In this document: in pieces, positions 36,742 through 45,077 of the stretch | Numbering within the stretch: the first letter of the stretch is position 1 | How the letters are laid out: every line of letters begins with the position of its first letter | NCBI GenBank assembly: GCA_947381965.1 | Contig: CANCXX010000034.1 | Span: 1 to 48,182 of the forward strand | Direction of reading: 5' to 3' | DNA from: an uncultured bacterium | GTDB lineage: Bacteria; Bacillota; Clostridia; Lachnospirales; Lachnospiraceae | Length of the DNA: 48,182 bases | Translations under genes and position numbers: made by a program | The notes under the pieces: generated by a model | Told to the model about the DNA's origin: nothing | What the model saw: only the letters and a program-made list of their open reading frames with translations | The model's database searches: none

Positions 36742-38172
36742 ATGACAAAACAATGTAAGGCAGCAATACGGAGGGTATTTGCATTGGTTCTTGCAGTGGC
36801 AGCGCTTGGCATGATGCCTGCCCGGAACGCATTAGCAGTAACCCAAAACGGGGCAATCGCCCAGGGAATTGATGTTTCAAAACACAATGGCGCTGTAAAC
36901 TGGGGGCAGGTGGCAGCTTCCGGAATGAAATTCACTTTTATTAAAGTGGGAAGCACCAAAAGCGGTGTAGACCCTCAGTTTGCAGCCAATATCACAGGCG
37001 CACAGGCAGCAGGACTTAAAACAGGCGTATATATCTATTCTTATGCGGTTACGCCGGAACAGGCAGCGCAGGAGGCACAGCTGGTATTGCAGTGGATAGA
37101 GCCATATGCCGTAAACTATCCGATTGTATTTGATATTGAGGATAAATGCCACAAAAATCTTTCAGAACAACAGCTGATTAATATTGTCAATGCTTTTTGC
37201 ACCATTATAGATGCGGCCGGTTATTATCCTATGGTATATTCCAACAAAAATATGTTTGTGGGAAAAATGAGTATTGTAGGCTGGGATAAATGGGTGGCAC
37301 AGTACAATGACACTTGTGAGTATGACAATAATGTATGCTTCTGGCAGTATACATCCAGCGGCAAAATTGGCGGAGTCAGTGGAAATGTGGATGTAAACTA
37401 TCAATATAAGGATTACAGCCAGCTGATTATTCCCGAAGGGTTTGTGGCACATAACGGCGGCGTGCGTTTTTACCGCAACTGGAAGATGCAGAAGGGCTGG
37501 GTAGACTTTAACAATACAAGATATTATCTGGATGGGGCGGGGAATATGGTAGTTGGCTGGTTTACAGATGCGGCAAACAATACATATTATTTATCGCCCA
37601 CAGACGGCAGTATTGCAAGAGGACAGTGCCAGATTGACGGTGCGGATTACTACTTTACAGCCGATGGAATAAAAATGGCCGGCTGGGTGGCTGTAAACGA
37701 CAGAAAATTCTATTATGACCCTGTGGCAGGCGGAAACATGAAACGGGAATGGATGAGCGATGAACAGGGAAATTTTTACTATTTTGATAAAACCGATGGA
37801 CATATGCTGACCGGCGCCCAGGTAATTGACAACGCCAGCTATCTTTTCAGCCCTGACGGGATACGGATGGGAGGCATGATTGCAAGAGAGGATGGCAGCA
37901 GTTATTATTATGACCCCGCTACTGGAATGATGCTTACTGGTTGGTTTGAAACGGCAGGAAAAACCTGCTTCGCGGATGAAGCCGGACATGTGGTAACAGG
38001 TGCTTATGAAATTAATGGACAGCCATATTATTTTGATGAAACAGGCGCACTGGTTAGAAACCAGGTTCTTGAGTTAAATGGAATCACCTATACCGCTTCA
38101 CCGGAAGGCGTACTTATACCAGTGGTGGCAGAAGTCCTGGAAGGCGAAGAAGGGACACAACCTGCTGCTTAG
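36742..38172 (+). CDS. Secreted GH25 lysozyme with C-terminal cell-wall-binding repeats
   Basis: A 476-residue secreted muramidase that would cut the glycan chains of peptidoglycan. A signal peptide covers about 1-32 (basic start, hydrophobic core, cleavage after ALA). The GH25 domain follows at about 40-235, with D44 in QGIDVSKHNG, the catalytic-site D131 and E133 in IVFDIED, and FWQYTSSG near its end. From about 243 to 465 are some ten aromatic-rich repeats of about 20 residues (YYLDGAGNMVVGW, YYFDETGALV and similar), the choline-binding-type wall anchors. The last residues are acidic. It lies between eno and secG, where Bacillus has no such gene. A role in growth or turnover of its own wall is likeliest. 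Confidence 0.9.
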   Translation: MTKQCKAAIRRVFALVLAVAALGMMPARNALAVTQNGAIAQGIDVSKHNGAVNWGQVAASGMKFTFIKVGSTKSGVDPQFAANITGAQAAGLKTGVYIYSYAVTPEQAAQEAQLVLQWIEPYAVNYPIVFDIEDKCHKNLSEQQLINIVNAFCTIIDAAGYYPMVYSNKNMFVGKMSIVGWDKWVAQYNDTCEYDNNVCFWQYTSSGKIGGVSGNVDVNYQYKDYSQLIIPEGFVAHNGGVRFYRNWKMQKGWVDFNNTRYYLDGAGNMVVGWFTDAANNTYYLSPTDGSIARGQCQIDGADYYFTADGIKMAGWVAVNDRKFYYDPVAGGNMKREWMSDEQGNFYYFDKTDGHMLTGAQVIDNASYLFSPDGIRMGGMIAREDGSSYYYDPATGMMLTGWFETAGKTCFADEAGHVVTGAYEINGQPYYFDETGALVRNQVLELNGITYTASPEGVLIPVVAEVLEGEEGTQPAA

Positions 38173-38217
38173 GAACTGTGAAATAGAAAAAGATTATATT
38201 GAAATAAAACAAAATAC

Positions 38218-38246
38218 TTGAAATCTGCCAGCTGATATGTTACACT
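38218..38246 (+). promoter_or_regulatory. Promoter of secG
   Basis: TTGAAA at 38218-38223 and TACACT at 38241-38246 with a 17-bp spacer, about 30 nt before the secG start. Confidence 0.7.
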
Positions 38247-38276
38247 AATTTTTGCTTGGCACTAGGAGGTGTAAAA

Positions 38277-38516
38277 ATGGCAGCATTAAGAATTGTAATT
38301 CAGATAATTTTTATTATAATTTGTATCGCACTGACGGTGCTGGTACTTATGCAGGAAGGCAAATCAGCAGGTTTAGGAGCTGTAAGCGGTGCCGCAGAAA
38401 CATACTGGGGTAAGAATAAGGGACGTTCCATGGAAGGAAAGCTTATTAAGATTACTAAGTATCTGGCAATTGGGTTTATGGCGATAACTGTAATTTTAAA
38501 TCTTAATGTATTTTAG
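38277..38516 (+). CDS. secG: Preprotein translocase subunit SecG
   Basis: A 79-residue membrane subunit that assists SecYE in protein export. Two helices (about 4-24 and 57-75) flank a cytoplasmic loop with the typical LVLMQEGKSAGLGAVSGAAETYWGK-like sequence, in which the LMQEGKSAGLG part is the family signature. AGGAGG lies 7 nt before the ATG. It sits before rnr, smpB and ssrA, the same order as in B. subtilis. Confidence 0.93.
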   Translation: MAALRIVIQIIFIIICIALTVLVLMQEGKSAGLGAVSGAAETYWGKNKGRSMEGKLIKITKYLAIGFMAITVILNLNVF

Positions 38517-38521
38517 GACTT

Positions 38522-38550
38522 AAGGCATTCTTGTAAAAGAATGCCTTTTT
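38522..38550 (+). terminator. Terminator between secG and rnr
   Basis: AAGGCATTCTT (38522-38532) pairs perfectly with the segment from 38537 (AAGAATGCCTT), followed by T residues. It lies only 13 nt before the rnr start codon, so rnr must depend on read-through or on a start of transcription that I do not see. Confidence 0.9.
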
Positions 38551-38563
38551 CAATAGGAGAAAT

Positions 38564-40717
38564 GTGAAGACAGACAACAGACAGGAAATAAAGGATAGAA
38601 GAAAAGAATTAATCATCCGGCTGATGGATGACGATTATTATGTTCCCATGAAGGAGAAAGAACTTGCGGCCTTTATGCAGGTTAATCCGGAAGAGAGAGG
38701 GGAACTGAAAGAGATATTAAAGGAACTTGTTTCAGAGGGAAAGCTCCAGATCACCCAAAGGGCAAAATATGTCAAAAGTGATGGAAGGGAAGAAGGGCTT
38801 ACAGGAACCTTTATAAGTAATGCAAGAGGCTTTGGATTTGTGGAAATTGAGGGAAGGGATCAGGACCTTTATATACCGGAAGGAGAAGTAAACGGCGCTT
38901 TCCATAAAGATATCGTACAGGTGGAATTGTTAAAAGAACAAAAGGGCAGGCGGCAGGAGGCAAGGGTAGTAGCCATTTGCTCCCACGGCCTTTCGAAGGT
39001 GGTTGGAACCTATGATCATGCAGGCAGTTTTGGATTTGTGGTTCCTGACAGCGATAAAATTCCTGTGGACATTTTTGTTCCTAAGGAACGTTCTAAAGGG
39101 GCAGTTACAGGACATAAGGTAGTGGTGGAGCTAACCAGCTACGGTGACAATAAACACAAGCCGGAAGGAAAAATTATTGAGATTTTAGGTCATGTAAATG
39201 ATCCGGGTGTGGACATTCTTTCTATTGTGAAAGGATTTGACCTACCTGTGGAATTTCCGGAAAAAGCATTAAATCAGGCCCAGCGGGTTTCAAAGGAAGT
39301 AAGCGAAAAGGACAGAGAAGGACGCAGAGACTTCCGCAGAATGCAGATGGTGACAATAGACGGAGAGGATGCAAAGGATCTGGATGATGCAGTCAGCCTT
39401 TCAAAAGAAGAAGATAAGTATTTCCTGGGAGTCCACATTGCGGATGTGACAAATTATGTACAGGAAAACTCTGTTCTTGACAGGGAGGCTTTGAAACGGG
39501 GAACCAGTGTTTATCTGGTAGACCGGGTAATTCCCATGCTTCCCCACACATTATCAAATGGAATCTGTTCTTTGAATATGGGGGAAGACAGACTTGCGTT
39601 AAGCTGTCTGATGACACTGGACCGAAAAGGCAGAGTGCTTGATTATGAAATTGCAGAGTCTGTTATAAATGTAAACCAGAGAATGTCTTATACCGATGTA
39701 AACAATATTCTGGAGGGCAATGAAGAGACAAAAGAGCGCTTTAAAGAACTGGTTCCCATGTTTTTTTTGATGAAGGAATTGGCTGACATTGTAAGAGAAA
39801 GCAGAAAAAAGCGTGGATCTATAGATTTTGATTTTCCTGAAAGCAAGATTATTCTGGATAGGAAGGGAGTGCCGCTTGTTATTAAGCCCTATGAAAGAAA
39901 TGCGGCTACCAGAATTATTGAGGATTTTATGCTGCTTGCCAATGAAACGGTTGCCCAGCATTTTTATTGGATGGAATCCCCCTTTGTGTACCGGACCCAT
40001 GACTATCCTGATTTGGAGAAAATTTTAAAGCTTGGGACTTTTATTAATAATTTTGGTTATCATATTAAAGTTAAAAGCGGTGACAACGAGATTCATCCCA
40101 AAGAAATTCAAAAACTTCTTGGAAAGATAGAAGGAACACCAGAAGAGGCGCTAATTAGCAGACTGACTTTGCGGAGTATGAAAAGGGCACAGTATTCTGT
40201 GGACTGTACCGGACACTTTGGCCTGGCATGTCAGTATTACTGTCATTTTACATCTCCTATCAGAAGATATCCGGATTTGCAGATACACCGGATTATTAAA
40301 GAACAGCTCCGGGGAAAACTTTCCGTTAACAGAATTGACCATTATAAAGGGATTTTGCCGGAGGTGGCAAAACATTCTTCCCAGATGGAACGAAGGGCGG
40401 ATGAAGCAGAGAGGGAGACAGACAAATTAAAAAAAGTCCAGTATATGGAGAGGAAAATTGGCCAGATTTTTGAGGGGGTTATTTCAGGTATCACAGCCTG
40501 GGGGATTTATGTGGAGCTGCCAAATACAGTGGAGGGTTTAATTCATGTATCAAAGCTGGAAGGAGACTACTTCTGTTATAATGAAGAAACTTATGAGATG
40601 ACTGGCAGAGATACCGGAAAATGTTTTAAACTGGGACAGAAGATAAAGATTATGGTAAGTGGTGCCAGTGTATTTGATAAGAGTATAGATTTTATACTTG
40701 CACCAGAGGAAGAGTGA
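38564..40717 (+). CDS. rnr: Ribonuclease R
   Basis: A processive 3-to-5-prime exoribonuclease that degrades structured RNA and works with tmRNA-SmpB in clearing faulty messages. Of 717 residues, an N-terminal helix-turn-helix-like region (1-65) is followed by cold-shock domains (GTFISNARGFGFVEI and GTYDHAGSFGFVV). The RNB catalytic domain has the metal-binding aspartates in DAKDLDDAVSL near 269-278 and later THDYPDL and FTSPIRRYPDL. An S1 domain lies at about 635-715. The start is GTG with AGGAG close upstream, because the overlapping ATG one frame over hits a stop at once. The partnership with smpB and ssrA downstream fits its role. Confidence 0.95.
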   Translation: MKTDNRQEIKDRRKELIIRLMDDDYYVPMKEKELAAFMQVNPEERGELKEILKELVSEGKLQITQRAKYVKSDGREEGLTGTFISNARGFGFVEIEGRDQDLYIPEGEVNGAFHKDIVQVELLKEQKGRRQEARVVAICSHGLSKVVGTYDHAGSFGFVVPDSDKIPVDIFVPKERSKGAVTGHKVVVELTSYGDNKHKPEGKIIEILGHVNDPGVDILSIVKGFDLPVEFPEKALNQAQRVSKEVSEKDREGRRDFRRMQMVTIDGEDAKDLDDAVSLSKEEDKYFLGVHIADVTNYVQENSVLDREALKRGTSVYLVDRVIPMLPHTLSNGICSLNMGEDRLALSCLMTLDRKGRVLDYEIAESVINVNQRMSYTDVNNILEGNEETKERFKELVPMFFLMKELADIVRESRKKRGSIDFDFPESKIILDRKGVPLVIKPYERNAATRIIEDFMLLANETVAQHFYWMESPFVYRTHDYPDLEKILKLGTFINNFGYHIKVKSGDNEIHPKEIQKLLGKIEGTPEEALISRLTLRSMKRAQYSVDCTGHFGLACQYYCHFTSPIRRYPDLQIHRIIKEQLRGKLSVNRIDHYKGILPEVAKHSSQMERRADEAERETDKLKKVQYMERKIGQIFEGVISGITAWGIYVELPNTVEGLIHVSKLEGDYFCYNEETYEMTGRDTGKCFKLGQKIKIMVSGASVFDKSIDFILAPEEE

Positions 40718-40718
40718 T

Positions 40719-40802
40719 GGCGGAGTCAACAACTCTGCCACAGACAACAGGGGACTGTTCCTTGCGGTGCCTGCCAGACCATTTTAGGGTCTAATGTCTG
40801 TG
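40719..40802 (+). other. Structured element between rnr and smpB
   Basis: A hairpin GGCGGAGT/ACTCTGCC (40719-40726 with 40732-40739) directly follows the rnr stop. It overlaps by one base a second fold whose closing helix is CACAGACA (40739-40746) with TGTCTGTG (40795-40802). Inside are AACAG/CTGTT (40746-40750 with 40755-40759) and AGACC/GGTCT (40776-40780 with 40788-40792). No T-run follows. It could be a dispersed repeat, an RNA-processing site or a regulatory leader for smpB. Confidence 0.45.
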
Positions 40803-40869
40803 CAGATACGGCGACTGGAATTGCCTGTGGAATAAGGCGTTGCCTGAGAGAAAGGGGACGGTGAGGAAA

Positions 40870-41337
40870 ATGGTAAAAGATGAAAAAAAGCTTGTGGCGA
40901 ATAACAAGAAAGCGTACCATGACTATTTTATAGAGGAAAAGTACGAAGCCGGACTGGTTTTGCATGGAACAGAAGTGAAATCCCTGCGTATGGGAAAATG
41001 CAGTATAAAGGAAGCATTTATCCGAATAGAGGAGGGGGAAATATTTATTTATGGTATGCACATAAGTCCTTATGAAAAGGGGAATATTTTTAATAAGGAC
41101 CCGCTGCGTGTAAGAAAGCTGCTTTTGCATAAACAGCAGATACGGAAGCTGACTGGAAACAGTGCGGAAAAAGGCTATACCATTGTACCCCTTCAGGTAT
41201 ACTTTTCAGACGGAAGGGCCAAAATTGAGATTGGATTAGCCAAAGGGAAAAAATTATATGACAAACGCCAGGACATTGCTAAAAAGGACCAGAGAAGAGA
41301 AGCCGAAAAAGAAATGAAAATCAGACTGAAAGGATAA
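40870..41337 (+). CDS. smpB: SsrA-binding protein SmpB
   Basis: A 155-residue RNA-binding protein that escorts tmRNA to stalled ribosomes. The family features are clear: [20 protein letters not shown] near the start, [19 protein letters not shown], the [10 protein letters not shown] segment, the [13 protein letters not shown] helix, and a basic C-terminal tail ([19 protein letters not shown] and after). The ATG at 40870 follows GTGAGGAAA. ssrA begins 124 nt downstream. Confidence 0.96.
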   Translation: MVKDEKKLVANNKKAYHDYFIEEKYEAGLVLHGTEVKSLRMGKCSIKEAFIRIEEGEIFIYGMHISPYEKGNIFNKDPLRVRKLLLHKQQIRKLTGNSAEKGYTIVPLQVYFSDGRAKIEIGLAKGKKLYDKRQDIAKKDQRREAEKEMKIRLKG

Positions 41338-41380
41338 GCATGTCCAGAGTCTGAATCCTTTAAAACAATCATTTCAGATA

Positions 41381-41409
41381 TTGCAATTTGGTATCTGGTT
41401 GATTATAAT
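41381..41409 (+). promoter_or_regulatory. Promoter of ssrA
   Basis: TTGCAA at 41381-41386 and a perfect TATAAT at 41404-41409, 17 bp apart. Transcription would start near 41416, about 45 nt before the mature 5-prime end, which RNase P would then produce. Confidence 0.8.
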
Positions 41410-41460
41410 AAAATAGAAGTGGATGCCTAAAACTAAATTTTTTCTGTTCACTATAATTAA

Positions 41461-41806
41461 GGGATAGTAAAGGTTTCGACAGGGGTCTTGCAGCTGGAGA
41501 AGCTATCCGCAGGCGATGCGTCAAATCGCAAAAATAAATATAAACGCTGAAGATAATTTAGCATACGCTGCCTAAGGGCAGCTGTCCGGCCTGATGCACC
41601 TGCACATCAGGAAGCGGGCATCGACTATGCAGGAAACGACATGGGCTAAGCTTTGCGCCTGTGGGCGTATTATGAAGCTACTGAATAAACCAGGGTGTCG
41701 GTTTCCAGGTTTAGGAGGGAATGAGGGTTTCCCGGAATAATCGACTATGATAGTAGAAGGACAGGGAATAGGTCTTTGGACGCGGGTTCGACTCCCGCCT
41801 ATTCCA
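41461..41806 (+). ncRNA. ssrA: Transfer-messenger RNA (tmRNA)
   Basis: The tRNA-like ends pair as an acceptor stem: GGGATAG at 41461-41467 with CTATTCC at 41799-41805, with one G-U pair. GGTTTCGACAGGGG follows the 5-prime end and CGCGGGTTCGACTCCCGC forms the T arm near the 3-prime end. The tag frame starts at GCA 41528 and ends at TAA 41573-41575, coding A-K-I-N-I-N-A-E-D-N-L-A-Y-A-A, with the hydrophobic AYAA end recognised by proteases. The CCA end is not encoded. It releases ribosomes stalled on broken messages together with SmpB, encoded just upstream. Confidence 0.95.
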
Positions 41807-41815
41807 TTAAAAGGC

Positions 41816-41895
41816 GCCGGGCGTATGGAGAGGTATATGCCCGGCAAATAAGCCAGAGTAACGCCGTTTCAGGCATATTGCCTGGGACTTTTTTT
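41816..41895 (+). terminator. Two hairpins ending ssrA transcription
   Basis: First, GCCGGGCGTAT (41816-41826) with ATATGCCCGGC (41835-41845), an 11-bp stem without a T-run, possibly a 3-prime processing hairpin. Then GTTTCAGGC (41866-41874) with GCCTGGGAC (41880-41888), followed by seven T residues, a standard terminator. Confidence 0.8.
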
Positions 41896-41903
41896 ATGCA
41901 CAT

Positions 41904-42064
41904 GGGCGTCCAGAGGAAAAATGTCAGCATACGCTGACGGACGCCCAGCGCGAGTAGGGGAAGAGGACTCTTCCCTGCTTGGTTGTGCAGACCCGTGCGG
42001 CAAGTAGTGGGGGAAGAGCCTTCCCTTACTTGGCTGTACAGGGGCGCCTGGAGGAAGATTGTCA
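41904..42064. repeat. Array of diverged structured repeats downstream of ssrA
   Basis: No gene is seen here. GGGCGTCC (41904-41911) and GGACGCCC (41939-41946) enclose a perfect GTCAGC-ATAC-GCTGAC hairpin (41923-41938). Two related hairpin units follow, each starting AGTAG, with a GGGGAAGAG/CTTCCC-type stem and ending TTGG-TGT-CAG (from 41953 and from 42003). Bases 42042-42064 match 41904-41926 at 18 of 23 positions. The whole looks like a tandem duplication that has drifted. Confidence 0.6.
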
Positions 42065-42132
42065 CCTGGAAATCAGTAATAGACCGGACAATGCCCAAAA
42101 GAAGTTAGGGCTGTAGCACAAGGAGGGAACCT

Positions 42133-42741
42133 ATGGCGGACAAAGAATATTATGTGGGAGGATATTGTTTTAGTTCAAAAGAAGATGTGAAACAGGCACA
42201 GAAGGAGCAGAAACAGGCAGAATATTTTGAATCAAAGCTGGAGGGCAGGAATGGGCCGGGAATGCTGGCAGCTTATGACAAGATATTGGACCAAAAAATT
42301 TTTGTGACACCTATTGGCTGGACCTATCTGATTAGTCTACAGAAAAAACTGCGTCTTTTAGGGGTTGCGGAAGAAAAAATACGGCCAGTTCCAATGTATT
42401 TTAACTTTGTTCTTAATAACAACAAGAAAGAAGAGGTGAAACAGAGAATTGTTTCTTCTGGTAATAAGTCCAAGTCAGGCAAAGGGAAACTATCAGTCAT
42501 ATTAAATATTGTGCTGGCGGGGCTGGTACTTACAATGTTTGGTATTGCGTTAAGCGGGAATAATCCTAATATCCTAAATTACAAAAGAGTGATACTGAAT
42601 GAATATGCCTCCTGGGAGCAGGATCTGACCCAACGGGAGCGGGAATTAAAGAAAAAAGAAGCTGAACTGCTTAACGGAACAGATAAGGGAGCTTCCGGCA
42701 CATCAGCAGAGGATGGAAAAGAAGGAAGCTTTAATGAATAA
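42133..42741 (+). CDS. Unknown protein with one membrane helix
   Basis: A 202-residue protein I do not recognise. The N-terminal half (1-95) is soluble and charged, beginning ADKEYYVGGYCFSSKEDVKQA, with a KILDQKIFVTPIGWTYLISLQKKL region. A basic linker leads to one membrane helix at about 119-141. The C-terminal part contains a charged coiled-coil-like stretch (about 158-180) and a Gly/Ser/Glu-rich end. AAGGAGGG precedes the ATG. It lies between ssrA and a two-component system but is separated from the latter by 136 nt; a link is possible but unproven. Confidence 0.75.
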   Translation: MADKEYYVGGYCFSSKEDVKQAQKEQKQAEYFESKLEGRNGPGMLAAYDKILDQKIFVTPIGWTYLISLQKKLRLLGVAEEKIRPVPMYFNFVLNNNKKEEVKQRIVSSGNKSKSGKGKLSVILNIVLAGLVLTMFGIALSGNNPNILNYKRVILNEYASWEQDLTQRERELKKKEAELLNGTDKGASGTSAEDGKEGSFNE

Positions 42742-42877
42742 ATAATGGGGTAAATGACACCTAAGGACGGATTTCACAGTTTTTACATAATTTTGCGGTA
42801 TATTAAAGTAAAATGGTAAATGATATCCTTTGCCGCCCTGTAAAAAAGCTGTAAGGGTATCGGAGAGGAAGGGACAA

Positions 42878-43558
42878 GTGGAAAGACTGAAAATTCTTGT
42901 GGTAGATGACGAGGCTAGAATGCGCAAATTAGTTAAGGACTTCCTGACAAAAAATAACTACGAGGTATTAGAAGCGGAGGATGGAAGCAAGGCTCTTGAT
43001 ATATTTTACGGACACAAAGATATTGCGCTTATTATTCTGGATATCATGATGCCGGAAATGGATGGCTGGGAAGTGTGCCGGGAAGTCAGGCAGTATTCCA
43101 AAGTCCCTATTATTATGCTTACGGCCAAATCTGATGAAAGGGATGAGCTGCAGGGGTTCCAGCTGGGGGTAGATGAATATATTTCCAAGCCTTTTAGTCC
43201 CAAAATATTAGTAGCCAGGGTGGAAGCTATCCTGCGCCGGACGAATCAGCTTGGAAAAGATGAAAACATTGAGGCTGGAGGTATTGTTATAAATAAAGCG
43301 GCCCACAGTGTTACAATTGATAACAAACCTTTGGATTTAAGTTATAAAGAGTTTGAGCTTTTATCATACTTTGTAGAAAATAAAGGAATTGCGTTATCAC
43401 GTGAAAAAATTTTAAATAATGTATGGAACTACGATTATTTTGGCGATGCAAGGACGATTGACACTCATGTGAAAAAGCTGCGCAGCAAGATGGGAGAAAA
43501 GGGTGATCTGATAAAAACAATTTGGGGAATGGGGTACAAATTTGAGCCAGAGGTATAA
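42878..43558 (+). CDS. OmpR/PhoB-family response regulator
   Basis: A 226-residue DNA-binding response regulator. The receiver domain (1-118) has the acidic pair D10/D11, the phosphorylated D55 in ILDIMMPEMDGW and the conserved lysine in YISKPFSPK. The winged-helix DNA-binding domain follows (about 128-225), with LSYKEFELLSYFVENKG and ARTIDTHVKKLRSKMG. The start codon is GTG at 42878, preceded by AGAGGAAGGG. The histidine kinase gene starts 5 nt after its stop, so the two form a cognate pair. Confidence 0.93.
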   Translation: MERLKILVVDDEARMRKLVKDFLTKNNYEVLEAEDGSKALDIFYGHKDIALIILDIMMPEMDGWEVCREVRQYSKVPIIMLTAKSDERDELQGFQLGVDEYISKPFSPKILVARVEAILRRTNQLGKDENIEAGGIVINKAAHSVTIDNKPLDLSYKEFELLSYFVENKGIALSREKILNNVWNYDYFGDARTIDTHVKKLRSKMGEKGDLIKTIWGMGYKFEPEV

Positions 43559-43563
43559 AGCTT

Positions 43564-45048
43564 ATGAAATTTTCAATCCGGAAGCAGTTTGCGCTTGTAT
43601 TTGGTTTCCTGATGATGGGGACAATTCTTTTATGCTGGTTTATCAATAATACATTTTTGGAGAGGTATTATTTAGACAACAAACAAAAAGTAATGATGAA
43701 CGCCTACCAGATTATAAATACGGCGTCAAATGAAGGAGCCATAGACTCAGATGCCTTTGACATTGAATTTCAGAAAATATGCGGGAAAAATAATATTAAT
43801 ATTATTTTATTGGATGCACAGACACGGACAATTAAGACATCCATGAATGATTATGAGGTTTTAAGCAGGCAGCTGCTTGATTATTTATTTAAGAAAGAAC
43901 AGCCCTTCAAAACCAAAATGCTTGCAAATGAACCGAACTATGAAATGTGTATAGAGCTGGATAACAGAACCCAGCTGGAGTATATTGACATGTGGGGAAT
44001 TTTGGACAATGGAAATCTGTTTTTGTTCAGAAGTCCTTTAGAGGGAATAAGGGAAAGCGTTTCTCTGGCAAACCGTTTTTTAGCTTATGTAGGGGTAGGA
44101 TCTGCGATATTTAGCGCATTTATTATTTTGTTGGTTTCCCGAAAAATAACAGAACCGATTATGGAGCTTACCAGAATTTCAGAACGTATGAGGCATTTGG
44201 ATTTTGATGCAAAGTATACGGGAAACAGCAAAACAGAAATTGCCCTGCTGGGGCAGAATATTAATGAACTATCAGAAGCGCTGGAAACAACCATATCAGA
44301 GCTGAAAAGCGCCAATAATGAACTGGAGAGGGATATTGAGAAGAAAAACAAAATTGATGAGATGCGGAAGGAGTTTTTATCCAATGTTTCCCATGAGCTA
44401 AAAACACCCATAGCGCTGATACAAGGGTATGCGGAAGGATTAAAAGAGGGAATTAATGAGGACGCAGAAAGCCGGGATTTTTATTGTGAAGTTATAATGG
44501 ATGAAGCCTCCAAAATGAATGATATGGTTAAGAAGCTTCTTACGCTAAACCAGCTTGAATTTGGCAATGATGCAGTTACAGTGGAGCGTTTTGACATTAC
44601 GGCTCTTATAGATAATTACCTTCAGTCAGCGGCAATTTTATGCAGGCAGAAGGAAATCAGGCTGCAAAAGGCCGAGTATCCGTCAATTTACGTGTGGGCG
44701 GATGAATTTATGGTGGAGGAGGTTTTTGGCAATTATTTTAGCAATGCAGTAAATCATGTTGCTGGAGACAAGGTGATTGATGTTAAGCTGACATTGAGGG
44801 AAAATGTCGTGCGGGTTTCTGTTTTTAATACGGGTTTACCTATACCGGAGGAAAGCATTTCACATATATGGGAAAAATTCTATAAGGTAGATAAAGCCCG
44901 GACAAGAAAGTATGGCGGCAGTGGAGTGGGGCTATCCATTGTTAAAGCAAGCATGGATGCGATGAATCAGAAGTATGGGGTAACAAATTATACCAATGGT
45001 GTGGAGTTTTGGTTTGAGCTGGATACCTCAAAGGAAAACTATAAATAA
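43564..45048 (+). CDS. Sensor histidine kinase
   Basis: A 494-residue membrane kinase paired with the preceding regulator. Membrane helices are at about 9-28 and 176-198, with an outer sensor region of about 150 residues between them that I cannot assign to a named domain. A HAMP domain and coiled coil follow. The phosphorylated histidine is H277 in SNVSHELKTPIALIQGYAEG. The ATPase motifs are NYFSNAVNHV (N box), then GLPIPEESISHIWEKFYKVD and YGGSGVGLSIVKA. Its signal is unknown. The downstream membrane protein and lipoprotein are likely targets or partners, since they follow closely on the same strand. Confidence 0.92.
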   Translation: MKFSIRKQFALVFGFLMMGTILLCWFINNTFLERYYLDNKQKVMMNAYQIINTASNEGAIDSDAFDIEFQKICGKNNINIILLDAQTRTIKTSMNDYEVLSRQLLDYLFKKEQPFKTKMLANEPNYEMCIELDNRTQLEYIDMWGILDNGNLFLFRSPLEGIRESVSLANRFLAYVGVGSAIFSAFIILLVSRKITEPIMELTRISERMRHLDFDAKYTGNSKTEIALLGQNINELSEALETTISELKSANNELERDIEKKNKIDEMRKEFLSNVSHELKTPIALIQGYAEGLKEGINEDAESRDFYCEVIMDEASKMNDMVKKLLTLNQLEFGNDAVTVERFDITALIDNYLQSAAILCRQKEIRLQKAEYPSIYVWADEFMVEEVFGNYFSNAVNHVAGDKVIDVKLTLRENVVRVSVFNTGLPIPEESISHIWEKFYKVDKARTRKYGGSGVGLSIVKASMDAMNQKYGVTNYTNGVEFWFELDTSKENYK

Positions 45049-45077
45049 TTATACGTGCGGCATGGGGAGGTGTAAGG

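Noticed and set aside
41904-42064. CRISPR-like array
   Set aside because: The units are diverged hairpins without regular spacers, and no cas genes are present.
41572-42098. Open frames antisense to ssrA and the downstream repeats
   Set aside because: They overlap a well-supported tmRNA and structured repeats, with no ribosome sites.
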